63,066 nucleotides of DNA, from NCBI GenBank assembly GCA_017525805.1, contig JAFXSH010000170.1, forward strand, positions 1 through 63,066. Reading direction: 5' to 3'. This stretch comes from Clostridia bacterium (GTDB lineage Bacteria > Bacillota_A > Clostridia > Christensenellales > Aristaeellaceae). Positions 18,059 through 26,231 of the stretch are shown in pieces; within the stretch, counting starts at the first letter, position 1; each line of letters opens with the position of its first letter. The position numbers and the translations under genes were made by a program. The notes under the pieces are model-generated. The model ran no database searches, was not told the DNA's origin, and saw nothing but the letters and a program-made list of their open reading frames with translations.

Positions 18059-18766
18059 ATGAAGCTGCATGTGATCGGCTGTCACGGGCCCTATCCCGTG
18101 GCCGGAGGCTGCACCAGCGGGTATCTGATCGAGCATCAGGGCAAGGCGCTGCTCATGGACTGCGGTTCCGGGGTCATGGGCCGCCTCATGAAGCTGTGGG
18201 ACCCCGCTGCCCTGGAAGGGGTGCTTTTGTCCCACCTGCATTTTGACCACGCCAGCGATTTGCTGGTCATGCGCTACTATTTGGAAATCGCTGGCAAAAC
18301 CCTGCCCGTTTACGTGCCGCCGGAGGATGATTCTCCCTTCCGCGCCCTGCTGACGGCCCCGGCTTTCGACGTGCGCCCCTATCCGGCGGAACTGACAATC
18401 ATGGGCTTGAACATCGCCACCATGCCGGTGCGCCATCCCGTGCCCTGCCGGGCCCTCCGCCTGACGGACGGGGAAAAGGTCCTGGTTTTCACCGGGGACA
18501 CCAACGACTGCGAAGGCTTAGGCGACTTTTCCCGGCACGCCGATGTGCTGCTGGCGGACGCGGCCTTTCTGTCCCAGGAATGGACGGATCAAAAGCCTCA
18601 CATGAGCGCGGCGGGCGCGGCCCGTCTGGCTTTGGATTCGGAAGCAAAAGCACTGTATCTGACCCATCTGCCGGTACGCCACGCGCCGGAAACCCTGGTA
18701 CAGGAAGCAAAGCGGGTGTTTCCCCGTGTCCAGGCCGTGGCGCCGGGCATGGTGATCGAACCATGA
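18059..18766 (+). CDS. MBL-fold metallo-hydrolase (RNase Z-like group)
   Basis: The 235-aa protein has the five-element MBL pattern: GGCTSGYLIEHQGKALLMDCGSG at the N-terminus, LSHLHFDHASD as the zinc site near residue 60, FTGDTNDC, and HLPVRHAPE near the end. It resembles the RNase Z/AtsA-like branch, but it is too short and lacks the exosite arm of true RNase Z. The substrate is unknown. GAGG lies eight bases before the ATG. Its TGA overlaps the ATG of comEC (ATGA at 18763-18766). Confidence 0.85.
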   Translation: MKLHVIGCHGPYPVAGGCTSGYLIEHQGKALLMDCGSGVMGRLMKLWDPAALEGVLLSHLHFDHASDLLVMRYYLEIAGKTLPVYVPPEDDSPFRALLTAPAFDVRPYPAELTIMGLNIATMPVRHPVPCRALRLTDGEKVLVFTGDTNDCEGLGDFSRHADVLLADAAFLSQEWTDQKPHMSAAGAARLALDSEAKALYLTHLPVRHAPETLVQEAKRVFPRVQAVAPGMVIEP

Positions 18767-21072
18767 GCCGACCGCGTCCGTTTCATCACCAGCGCCCCCT
18801 GGCCGCCGCCGCGGCGGCCTACGGGCTGGGTGTATGGACGGGCGTTTCTTTTGGCGGGCGTCCCCTGCTGTATGCTTTGGGCTTCGTCTTCTCCCTTGGC
18901 GTGACGCGGCTGCTGGCCGCCTTGGGCCGCAGGCGCGTTTTTGGCTTCATGATGGCGTCCCTGTTCTTAGGCGCGCTGCTGGGCGGCCTCGCTGCAAATC
19001 CCGACTTGCCGGAACCGGGACGGTATCAGGTGACCGGCGTGCTTTCCGCCGACGCGGTCTCCCGGGAGGATGGCACGGCAGCCGCATATTTGACCGATGT
19101 ACGCTTGAAGAATGAAAGCGGAGAAACGGCGTTGTCCGCCCTATACTGGACTTATACCCCCGACCCGTATTCGCCTTTCCTTCCCAAAGAGGGCGACCGG
19201 GCGCGGTTCACAGGCAGCGTCTACTTGCCCTCGGGCCAGGTAAACCCCTACGGCTTCGATTTCCGCATGTATCTGCTGCAAAAAGGCATTCCAGCCGGGG
19301 TGTCCGGCGCGATTGATTCAGAAATGCTGGATCATCCGGGGCGGGGGTTGCCGTCTTTGCTGTACGGTCTGCGGCAGAGGCTGCTTCGCCGGGCACAGGC
19401 GGTTTTCGGGGCGGACAGCGCCCTGCCGGAAGCCCTGCTGCTGGGCGACCGAAGCAATTTGCCGGAGGAAACCCGGAAGGACTTTTCGGACGCCGGAGCC
19501 GCCCATCTGCTGGCGGTATCCGGGCTGCATGCGGGATTGATCGCGGCCCTGGTGCTGATCCCTCTGCGCCGTTGGCTGAACCCCAAAGCGCGGCTGGCCG
19601 TCATGGGCCTCTTCCTGCTGCTGTACAGCGCTTTGCTGGGTTTCCCCGCGCCGGTGGTGCGCGCGTCCCTTCTGATGCTGATCACCTTGGGCCGCCGCGT
19701 CCTGCGCCGGGCCCCCGACCCGCTGACCGCCCTATGCGCGGCTTTCTGGCTGATCCTGCTCATCCGCCCCCTGGATCTGTTTTCGGCCAGCTTTCAGCTT
19801 TCCTTCTGCGCGGTGCTGGGTATTGTGCTGTTCGGGCCCGCCCTGGAAAAACGATTGCAGCGCGTGCGGCCGCAATTCCTGCGGGATGGATGGGTAAGCA
19901 CCTTTTCCGCCACAGCGGGCACGGTATTGCCTGCCGTTCAGATTTATCATCGCTTTTCCCTGATCGGTCTGGCCGTCAATCCGTTCCTGTGCGCCTTGTT
20001 CATCGTTCTTTTGCCTCTGTATGCGTTCACGCTGCTGGCGGGCTGCGTGTACCTGCCCGCGGGCGTCTGGCTGGCCGGATGGATCAATCCCGTCACCCGG
20101 GGGCTGACGCGGGTGGTTTCCTGGGCGGGCAGCCTGCCCTTCGCGTCGGTGCGGCTTCCCTCCCTGCCTTGGTACTGCGTTCTCGCGGCGGCGGCAGCCC
20201 TGATCCTTTCCACCCGCTTTTGCCTGGGCACGCGCCGCCGCAAGGCCCTTTTGGCCGCCGGGCTGCTGGCAGTATCCTTCGCCGGATGGCGCTTGACCCT
20301 GTGCCGGGACGTGCAGTATATCCAGCTTGCCATGGGCCAGGCCGACGCCGCGCTGATTTTGGATGGCAGGGAAACCGTACTCATCGACGCGGGCGATTAC
20401 GGCGGGGACGTGGCTTCCTACCTGCTTTCCACCGGGCGCCAAGCGGATCAAGTGATCCTCACCCACCTGCACAGCGACCACTGCATGGGCCTTGAGCAGC
20501 TTTTGGAACAGGAAATCCCCCTCGGCGCGGTGTATCTGCCCGAAGGGGCGGAGGTTATGCAGGTAGACGAGCAGTGCATACAGCTCCTGAAAGCCCTGCG
20601 GGAAAGGGAAATTCCCATTCTTTCGCTGCATGCCGGGGATACGGTCAGCACGGCCCGGACCGCCCTCACCGTTACCTGGCCCTGGGCGGATACCGCAGTT
20701 CCCGCCCAGGATGCCAACCGCTATTCCCTTTGCCTGCTGTGCGATTTGGACGGCGTGGCCCTGTTATCCGCTACGGACATTCCCGGCGCTTACGAACTGT
20801 ACGCCGCCCGGGACGCGGACATCCTGAAAGTATCCCACCACGGCAGCAAAACCAGCACGGGGGAAGCATTTCTGCAAGCAGTGTCGCCCCAGACGGCCCT
20901 GATCACGAATAGTCCCGTCAGCCGTGCTCTGCCCCACGCGGACACCCTTTTCCGCTTGGAAGCTTGCGGAGCGCAAATCTATGATACTGCCTCCCACGGC
21001 GCGCTGACCGTTACCATACAGGCGGGCGAAGCCATCCTGAAACCCTATCTGAACCATAAGGAGCAGCCATGA
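18763..21072 (+). CDS. comEC: ComEC/Rec2 DNA-uptake channel
   Basis: 769 aa. It has an N-terminal membrane part with a soluble DUF4131-like OB region, then the competence domain containing LLLGDRSNLPEETRKDFSDAG and AHLLAVSGLHAGL with multiple helices to about residue 500. The C-terminal MBL domain has LIDAGDYGGD, LTHLHSDHCMGLE and VSHHGSKTST. ComEC carries single-stranded DNA across the cytoplasmic membrane during transformation; the MBL part may degrade the non-entering strand. No comEA is adjacent. The ATGA overlap with the preceding gene fixes the start; a longer frame from 18580 lies inside that gene. The next gene is holA, as in many Bacillota. Confidence 0.92.
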   Translation: MSRPRPFHHQRPLAAAAAAYGLGVWTGVSFGGRPLLYALGFVFSLGVTRLLAALGRRRVFGFMMASLFLGALLGGLAANPDLPEPGRYQVTGVLSADAVSREDGTAAAYLTDVRLKNESGETALSALYWTYTPDPYSPFLPKEGDRARFTGSVYLPSGQVNPYGFDFRMYLLQKGIPAGVSGAIDSEMLDHPGRGLPSLLYGLRQRLLRRAQAVFGADSALPEALLLGDRSNLPEETRKDFSDAGAAHLLAVSGLHAGLIAALVLIPLRRWLNPKARLAVMGLFLLLYSALLGFPAPVVRASLLMLITLGRRVLRRAPDPLTALCAAFWLILLIRPLDLFSASFQLSFCAVLGIVLFGPALEKRLQRVRPQFLRDGWVSTFSATAGTVLPAVQIYHRFSLIGLAVNPFLCALFIVLLPLYAFTLLAGCVYLPAGVWLAGWINPVTRGLTRVVSWAGSLPFASVRLPSLPWYCVLAAAAALILSTRFCLGTRRRKALLAAGLLAVSFAGWRLTLCRDVQYIQLAMGQADAALILDGRETVLIDAGDYGGDVASYLLSTGRQADQVILTHLHSDHCMGLEQLLEQEIPLGAVYLPEGAEVMQVDEQCIQLLKALREREIPILSLHAGDTVSTARTALTVTWPWADTAVPAQDANRYSLCLLCDLDGVALLSATDIPGAYELYAARDADILKVSHHGSKTSTGEAFLQAVSPQTALITNSPVSRALPHADTLFRLEACGAQIYDTASHGALTVTIQAGEAILKPYLNHKEQP

Positions 21073-22106
21073 CCCACACCGAGTTTTTTTCCGCCCTGCG
21101 CGCTGGACAGATCGAAAAGTGCTATCTGTTCGAGGGTGAGGAAGAATTTACCAAGCAGGCCGCCCTGAAAGCCCTGCGGGAGAAAATCGCGGGCGGGGAT
21201 TTCGCCGCCATGAACGATACCCGCCTCGTTGACCCGGCCCCGGACGCCCTGATCGCCGCGGCGGAAACCCTGCCCTTCATGAGCGAAAAAAGGTTCCTGG
21301 AAGTGCGGGACAGCGCCATGCTCCTTTCCGGCAAAGCCAAGGAATACGACGAGGACAGCGCGGTGAAGCGCTTAGACGGATACCTTTCCGAGCTGCCGGA
21401 TACGGCGGTGATCGTGTTCATCGTGCGCGGCAAAGCGGATGGCCGGAAAAAGCTGTATCAGGCGCTGAAAAAGAAAGCCAGCATCGTCTCCTTCGATCCC
21501 TTGGACGATGGGGAACTGGCCCAATGGATCGCCCGCACCCTGAAAAAAGAGGGAAAGAAGATCAGCAAAGCCGCCTGTCAGCGCTTATGGTTCTCCGCCG
21601 GACGGGACCTGACGCTGCTGAACAACGAAATCGGCAAGCTGGCCGCTTACACGGGAGACCGGGAAGAAGTGACCGAAAAGGACGTGGACGCCATCTGTGT
21701 GCAGTCCACGGAATACAAGGTGTTCGATATGGCCGACGCCCTGCTTTCCGGCCAGGGAGGCAAAGCCCTGCGCATGCTGGACGGCCTGCTGCGGGACGGG
21801 GAGGAAAGGCTCATGCTGCTCTCCCTGCTGGGCAGGCAATGCCGCCAATTGCGTTACGCCAAGGCCCTGGCCGCCGCCGGGAGCCAGCCGGGAGAAATCG
21901 CGGGGAAGTTAGGCGTTCCCTCCTTCGTTGTCCGCAAAACCCTGGACATGGCCCGGTCGTACACCCTGGAACAGTTGGGCGAAATGGCCCGGCTGTGCTT
22001 AGACAGCGAATACCTGGTAAAAAGCGGCCAGCTGTCCGACGCGGGCACACTGGAAAAAGTGATGCTGCAAATCCTATCCATGCGGGAGGCGAACCGGTAT
22101 GTATGA
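21069..22106 (+). CDS. holA: DNA polymerase III delta subunit
   Basis: The 345-aa protein matches HolA. It has an N-terminal clamp-loader ATPase-like fold without a functional P-loop (CYLFEGEEEFTKQAALKALRE), then a collar domain with LMLLSLLGRQCRQL and KLGVPSFVVRKTLDMARSY. Delta opens the sliding clamp within the clamp loader complex. AAGGAG is five bases before the ATG, which overlaps the comEC stop (ATGA). rpsT, often found next to holA, is not present. Confidence 0.92.
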   Translation: MTHTEFFSALRAGQIEKCYLFEGEEEFTKQAALKALREKIAGGDFAAMNDTRLVDPAPDALIAAAETLPFMSEKRFLEVRDSAMLLSGKAKEYDEDSAVKRLDGYLSELPDTAVIVFIVRGKADGRKKLYQALKKKASIVSFDPLDDGELAQWIARTLKKEGKKISKAACQRLWFSAGRDLTLLNNEIGKLAAYTGDREEVTEKDVDAICVQSTEYKVFDMADALLSGQGGKALRMLDGLLRDGEERLMLLSLLGRQCRQLRYAKALAAAGSQPGEIAGKLGVPSFVVRKTLDMARSYTLEQLGEMARLCLDSEYLVKSGQLSDAGTLEKVMLQILSMREANRYV

Positions 22107-22815
22107 TTTAGGCCCGCTTTTGCAGGCTTCCGGCGTGCCGCTGACAGATGAAGCCGTCAGGAAATTGAACCGTTATTGGGAAATGCTCATCGATTGGAAC
22201 GGGCGCATGGACCTGACCAGCGTGCCGCCCCAGGAGATGGCGGAACGTCATTTTCTGGATTCCCTGCTGCCTTTGACCCAGGAAGGACTGTTCCCCGCCG
22301 GATGCAGCCTGATCGACGTGGGAACGGGGGCGGGTTTCCCCGGCCTGGCCCTGGCTATCGCCCGGCCTGACTGCTCCGTGACCCTGCTGGAAGCCATGCA
22401 GAAGCGATGCCAGTTTTTGCAGGCGGTATGCGATGAATTGGGCCTTGCCAATGTGCGCGTGATCCAGAACCGGGCGGAAATCGCCGGGCAGGACGGATCG
22501 CACCGGGAACGCTACGACCGAGCCATCGCCCGGGCCGTGGCCCCCTTGAACGTGCTGTGCGAGTATCTTTTGCCCTTCGTGCTGCCCGGCGGCATGGCCC
22601 TGTGCTGGAAAGGCCCGGCGGCGGAGGAAGAATTATCTGACGGCGCTTTCGCGGCCAGGACGCTGGGCGGCGAAATGGGCGAAATCATCGAACTGCCCTG
22701 CGGCAATTCCCGCCATGTGATCGTACCCGTGAAAAAAATCACCAAAACCCTTCCCCAATATCCCCGAAAAAACGGCATTCCCGCCAAGCGTCCCCTGAAA
22801 AGCGGCAAAAAGTGA
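22099..22815 (+). CDS. rsmG: 16S rRNA (guanine-527-N7)-methyltransferase
   Basis: The 238-aa protein shows the RsmG/GidB pattern: WNGRMDLTSV, ERHFLDSLLPL, the SAM-binding LIDVGTGAGFPGLALAIARPD, then RYDRAIARAVAPLNVLCEYLLPFV. It methylates N7 of G527 in 16S rRNA using S-adenosylmethionine. It overlaps holA by eight bases and has GGGAGG nine bases upstream. The next gene is Noc-like, as in the Bacillus gidB-noc order. The last ~15 residues are basic. Confidence 0.93.
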   Translation: MYDLGPLLQASGVPLTDEAVRKLNRYWEMLIDWNGRMDLTSVPPQEMAERHFLDSLLPLTQEGLFPAGCSLIDVGTGAGFPGLALAIARPDCSVTLLEAMQKRCQFLQAVCDELGLANVRVIQNRAEIAGQDGSHRERYDRAIARAVAPLNVLCEYLLPFVLPGGMALCWKGPAAEEELSDGAFAARTLGGEMGEIIELPCGNSRHVIVPVKKITKTLPQYPRKNGIPAKRPLKSGKK

Positions 22816-22820
22816 CGTCG

Positions 22821-22843
22821 AAAAACCGAAAAACGGCTTTTTT
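22821..22843 (+). terminator. Candidate terminator after rsmG
   Basis: AAAAACCG pairs with CGGcTTTTTT around an AAAAA loop, with one bulged C. It lies just after the rsmG stop. The stem is short, so read-through into the Noc-like gene is likely. Confidence 0.5.
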
Positions 22844-22861
22844 CTCGTCGAGCGATTCCTG

Positions 22862-22891
22862 ATCCTCCCGCCGGAAAAACGGCAGGAGGAT
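22862..22891 (+). promoter_or_regulatory. Hairpin enclosing the ribosome site of the Noc-like gene
   Basis: ATCCTCC (22862-22868) pairs with GGAGGAT (22885-22891), extended by GCCG/CGGC across one mismatch, and is followed by TTTTCTTTT. The right arm is the Shine-Dalgarno sequence (GGAGGA, 22885-22890) of the GTG start at 22900. The structure could act as a terminator, as a translation switch, or as both. Confidence 0.55.
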
Positions 22892-22899
22892 TTTCTTTT

Positions 22900-23808
22900 G
22901 TGCAGAATCCCTTTTCCCAAGAGCACGGCGCGGGCCCTGGCGTGTCGGGGGAGGGCCGCCCGGCCCGTGCCGCGCTCGATTCACAGATGGGAAGTGGTAC
23001 AGCCATGAGCGTATTGCGGGAAGGACAAGCCGGGCTGGGCCGCCAGGCTTGCTGGCTGCCTATGGATCGGATCGCGCCCAATCCCCGGCAGCCCCGGAAG
23101 AGCTTCGACGATTACGCCCTGATGGAACTGGCCTCCTCCATCCGCCAGCACGGCCTGCTGCAGCCCATTACCGTGCGGGCGGCGGGGGGCGGCTATGAGA
23201 TCGTCATGGGTGAAAGGCGGTACAGGGCCTGCCTGATGTTGGGCTTTACCCACATTGACGCCTTTGTTCTGCCCACGGGAGAGGAAGAAAGCGCCCTGCT
23301 GGCCCTGATCGAAAACCTTCAGCGGCAGGACCTGCATTATTTTGAGGAAGCCGAAGCCTACGCCAGCCTCATATCCGGGGGCATATCCCAGGAAACCCTG
23401 GCCCGGCGTCTCGGCAAGAGTCCCTCCGGCATCGCCAACAAATTGAGGCTGCTGAAATTGGACGAGGACCTGCGCCAATATCTGATGGAGGCGGGCCTCA
23501 GCGAACGCCACGCCCGGGCCCTGCTGTCCCTTTCCGACCCCGCCGCCCGCAGCCGCGTGGCCCATCAGGCGGCGGAATCCCACTTAACGGTGCGGGAAAC
23601 GGAAGCCCTGGTGCGGAAGACCCAAAAGCGCCTGCCCACGCCCCCCGCCCGCAAGGTCATCTCCCTGGTGCACGACCCCCGCCTTTACGTAAACGCCATC
23701 AAAAACGTCATGCGCCAGATGCAGGAAACGGGCCTGGACGCCGCCATGGAAACCCAGGACGGGGATGCCTGGCTGGAAATGCGCATCCGCATCCGGAAAT
23801 ATCCCTGA
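22900..23808 (+). CDS. noc: Noc-like ParB/Spo0J family DNA-binding protein
   Basis: 302 aa. The ParB N-terminal CTPase domain spans about 52-145: PNPRQPRKSFDD, GERRYRAC and IENLQRQDL. A helix-turn-helix follows near 160-185 (SQETLARRLGKSPSGIANKL). The N-terminus MQNPFSQ resembles the membrane-targeting start of Noc, and the position after rsmG matches the Bacillus gidB-noc order. Noc binds dispersed sites and blocks division over the nucleoid; a ParB/Spo0J role cannot be excluded because no parA (soj) is visible. The GTG start has GGAGGA nine bases upstream; an ATG at 23005 would drop the Noc-like tail. Confidence 0.82.
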   Translation: MQNPFSQEHGAGPGVSGEGRPARAALDSQMGSGTAMSVLREGQAGLGRQACWLPMDRIAPNPRQPRKSFDDYALMELASSIRQHGLLQPITVRAAGGGYEIVMGERRYRACLMLGFTHIDAFVLPTGEEESALLALIENLQRQDLHYFEEAEAYASLISGGISQETLARRLGKSPSGIANKLRLLKLDEDLRQYLMEAGLSERHARALLSLSDPAARSRVAHQAAESHLTVRETEALVRKTQKRLPTPPARKVISLVHDPRLYVNAIKNVMRQMQETGLDAAMETQDGDAWLEMRIRIRKYP

Positions 23809-23826
23809 CCATTTTCCTCCTCTTTG

Positions 23827-23855
23827 AAAGGCGTGAACGCGCTTCACGCCTTTTT
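23827..23855 (+). terminator. Terminator of the long pdp-to-noc gene run
   Basis: AAAGGCGTGAA (23827-23837) pairs with TTCACGCCTTT (23843-23853), followed by a T-run, 18 bp after the Noc-like gene's stop. Confidence 0.88.
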
Positions 23856-23911
23856 GTTGTTCCTGCGGCAATTTTTTCCTTGCTAAAGCGTCGATTTCCC
23901 TTCGCCATGGC

Positions 23912-23940
23912 TTGAATAAACCGTCTTTTTCCTTTATAAT
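23912..23940 (+). promoter_or_regulatory. Promoter for the DUF2461 gene
   Basis: TTGAAT (23912-23917), 17 bases, TATAAT (23935-23940), 33 bp before the GTG start. Confidence 0.8.
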
Positions 23941-23973
23941 AGAAAAGGTAAATTTCGCTTGGGAGGCGCAAAC

Positions 23974-24678
23974 GTGTTTCAGGGCTTCGGAAAGGAAATG
24001 ATTCCTTTCTTTCTCGATCTGCGGTTTCATAACGATAAGTCTTTTATGGACGCCAACCGGGAAAGGTATCTTCGGGACGTGCGCCAGCCTTTTTATGATT
24101 TTATCGGGGCCATGGGGCCAGGCATGCAGAAAATTGCCGAGGATATGGAAGTCCGCCCCGTGAAATGCTTATCCCGCATCAACCGGGACACCCGGTTCAG
24201 CAAGGATAAGTCCCCCTACCGGGATCATCTGTGGGTGGCTTTCCGGCAAAGCGGCAGGCCCAACGACGGCACGCCCTTTTACTGGTTCGAGGTAAGCCCC
24301 GAATCTGTGAGCTGGGGCGTTGGAATCTGGGGCGAAAGCCGGGACGCCATGGACGCCATGCGCAGGCGCATGATCGCCCATCCCGATGATTTCCTGCGGA
24401 TGCTGCCGATTCTCAAAAAGCGGGGCTTTGCCCTGGCCGGGCCGGAATGGAAAAAAATGAAGCCGCCGGAAGGGCTGCCGGATGTGCTCGTACCCTGGTA
24501 TCTGAAACGGTCGGTCTATGCCGAACGGCAGGGTACCCAATTATCATGGATTCACTCACCCGATATCGTGAATCGGGTGTTGGAGGATTACAACGCGCTA
24601 TCGCCCCTGTACTGGATTTTCAGGGGCTGCGTGGAGGAAGCAATGAACCAAATGGACGAACAGGGAGGGAATGTATGA
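23974..24678 (+). CDS. DUF2461 / TIGR02453 family protein
   Basis: The 234-aa protein has the family's conserved start IPFFLDLRFHNDKSFMDANRE, then KCLSRINRDTRFSKDKSPYRDHLWVAF and a GWGVGIW-like strand (SWGVGIWGESRD). The family is widespread and has no established function. No signal peptide or membrane segment is present. A GTG at 23974 with GGGAGG seven bases before it is preferred to TTG at 23959. Its TGA overlaps the ATG of the phosphomutase gene (ATGA at 24675-24678), so the two are translationally coupled. Confidence 0.85.
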   Translation: MFQGFGKEMIPFFLDLRFHNDKSFMDANRERYLRDVRQPFYDFIGAMGPGMQKIAEDMEVRPVKCLSRINRDTRFSKDKSPYRDHLWVAFRQSGRPNDGTPFYWFEVSPESVSWGVGIWGESRDAMDAMRRRMIAHPDDFLRMLPILKKRGFALAGPEWKKMKPPEGLPDVLVPWYLKRSVYAERQGTQLSWIHSPDIVNRVLEDYNALSPLYWIFRGCVEEAMNQMDEQGGNV

Positions 24679-26183
24679 TTACTGGTTTGCGTGGGCTGAA
24701 AAGCGGCACGGATGTACGCGGACGGGCGCTGGGAGAAGACGCGCCGCTTACGGGGGCTGTGGCCTCCCGGATCGGCGGGGCGTTTGTACAGTGGCTCAAG
24801 GAACGGGGCGTGGATAACCCCCGGGTCGCCCTGGGCCGGGATTCCCGCGTGACCGGCGAAGCGCTGCTGAACGCCTGCGCGGAGGGCTGCATGATGGCGG
24901 GGGCCCAGGTGGAAACCTACGGCATGTGCACCACCCCGGCCATGTATATGAGCCTGATCACGGAAGGCTTCGGCTGCGACGGTTCCATCATGATCACCGC
25001 CAGCCATCACCCTTATGACCGCAATGGCCTGAAATTTTTCACCAAAGAGGGCGGCATCGAAAGCAGTGATTTGGACGCCATCCTGGATATCGCCGAAAGC
25101 GACGCGCCCCTGAACGGCGGCAGTTCCCCCATCGTGAAGCGGGATTTCCTGCCCGTTTACTGCGAGCAGCTCAAGGACCGCATCCGCCAGGGCCTGGATA
25201 CCGACGTTCAAAAGCCCCTGCTGGGCCTGCATGTGCTGGTGGACGCGGGCAACGGCGCGGGGGGCTTCTATGCCGGGCTGATGGAGGACTTGGGGGCCTG
25301 GGTGGAGGGCAGCCAGTTCCTGGAACCGGACGGCATGTTCCCCAACCACATCCCTAACCCAGAAAACCCGGACGCCATGGCTTCGGTCAGCGCCGCCGTG
25401 GTCAGGGCCGGAGCCGACTTGGGCGTGATCTTCGATACGGACTGCGACCGCGCCGCCATCGTGGACCGCACGGGCCGGGAAATCAACCGCAACCGGCTCA
25501 TCGCCCTGATTTCCGCCATTTTGCTGGATAAGAAGCCGGGCCTCACCATCGTGACCGATTCCGTCACCTCCTCCGGCCTGGCCCAGTTCATCATGGAATG
25601 GGGCGGGGAGCATTACCGCTACAAGCGGGGCTACCGCAACGTGATCAACGAGGCCAAGCGCCTCAACGAAGCGGGCATCGACTGTCCCTTGGCCATCGAA
25701 ACCAGCGGCCACGCCGCCCTGCGGGAAAACCATTTCTTAGACGACGGCATGTATCTGGTGACGGTGCTGATCTGCGAGGCCATGCGCTTAAAGCAGGAGG
25801 GCAAGGAACTGTCCGACCTCATCGCGGACCTGCGGGAGCCGGTGGAAAGCGCCGAAATCCGCCTGGATATCACCGCCGAAGATTTCCGCGCGGCTGGCCG
25901 GGCGGCCATCGAAAAGGTGATGGATCACGCGGCCTTTGCCCCCGGCTGGCACATCGCCCCGGACAACCGGGAGGGCGTGCGCATCAATTTCGATTTGGAC
26001 GGCAATTTCAGCAACGGCTGGTTCCTGCTGCGCCTGTCCGTCCACGACCCGGTGCTGCCCCTGAACCTGGAAAGCGATGTGACGGGCGGAATAAAACAAA
26101 TGGCCCAGGCATTGCTTTCCGTTCTGGACGGCGCGGAAGGAATCGATCTAAGCAAGCTCCGGGAATTTATTGAAAAAATGTAA
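24675..26183 (+). CDS. Phosphomannomutase/phosphoglucomutase
   Basis: The 502-aa alpha-D-phosphohexomutase has the active-site loop TASHHPYDRNGLKFF carrying the phosphoserine (near residue 115), the metal loop DTDCDR (near 255), and an ETSGH sugar-binding loop (near 345). The family interconverts hexose 1- and 6-phosphates, feeding nucleotide-sugar synthesis. ETSGH in place of the common EESGH or GEQSGH is a subgroup feature, so the hexose cannot be named. GGGAGGG is about six bases upstream. A longer frame beginning at 24447 lies inside the DUF2461 gene and is rejected. Confidence 0.88.
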   Translation: MITGLRGLKSGTDVRGRALGEDAPLTGAVASRIGGAFVQWLKERGVDNPRVALGRDSRVTGEALLNACAEGCMMAGAQVETYGMCTTPAMYMSLITEGFGCDGSIMITASHHPYDRNGLKFFTKEGGIESSDLDAILDIAESDAPLNGGSSPIVKRDFLPVYCEQLKDRIRQGLDTDVQKPLLGLHVLVDAGNGAGGFYAGLMEDLGAWVEGSQFLEPDGMFPNHIPNPENPDAMASVSAAVVRAGADLGVIFDTDCDRAAIVDRTGREINRNRLIALISAILLDKKPGLTIVTDSVTSSGLAQFIMEWGGEHYRYKRGYRNVINEAKRLNEAGIDCPLAIETSGHAALRENHFLDDGMYLVTVLICEAMRLKQEGKELSDLIADLREPVESAEIRLDITAEDFRAAGRAAIEKVMDHAAFAPGWHIAPDNREGVRINFDLDGNFSNGWFLLRLSVHDPVLPLNLESDVTGGIKQMAQALLSVLDGAEGIDLSKLREFIEKM

Positions 26184-26231
26184 ATAACCACTGTTTCAAA
26201 ACTAATGCAGAAAAAACGGGAGGAGATCACT

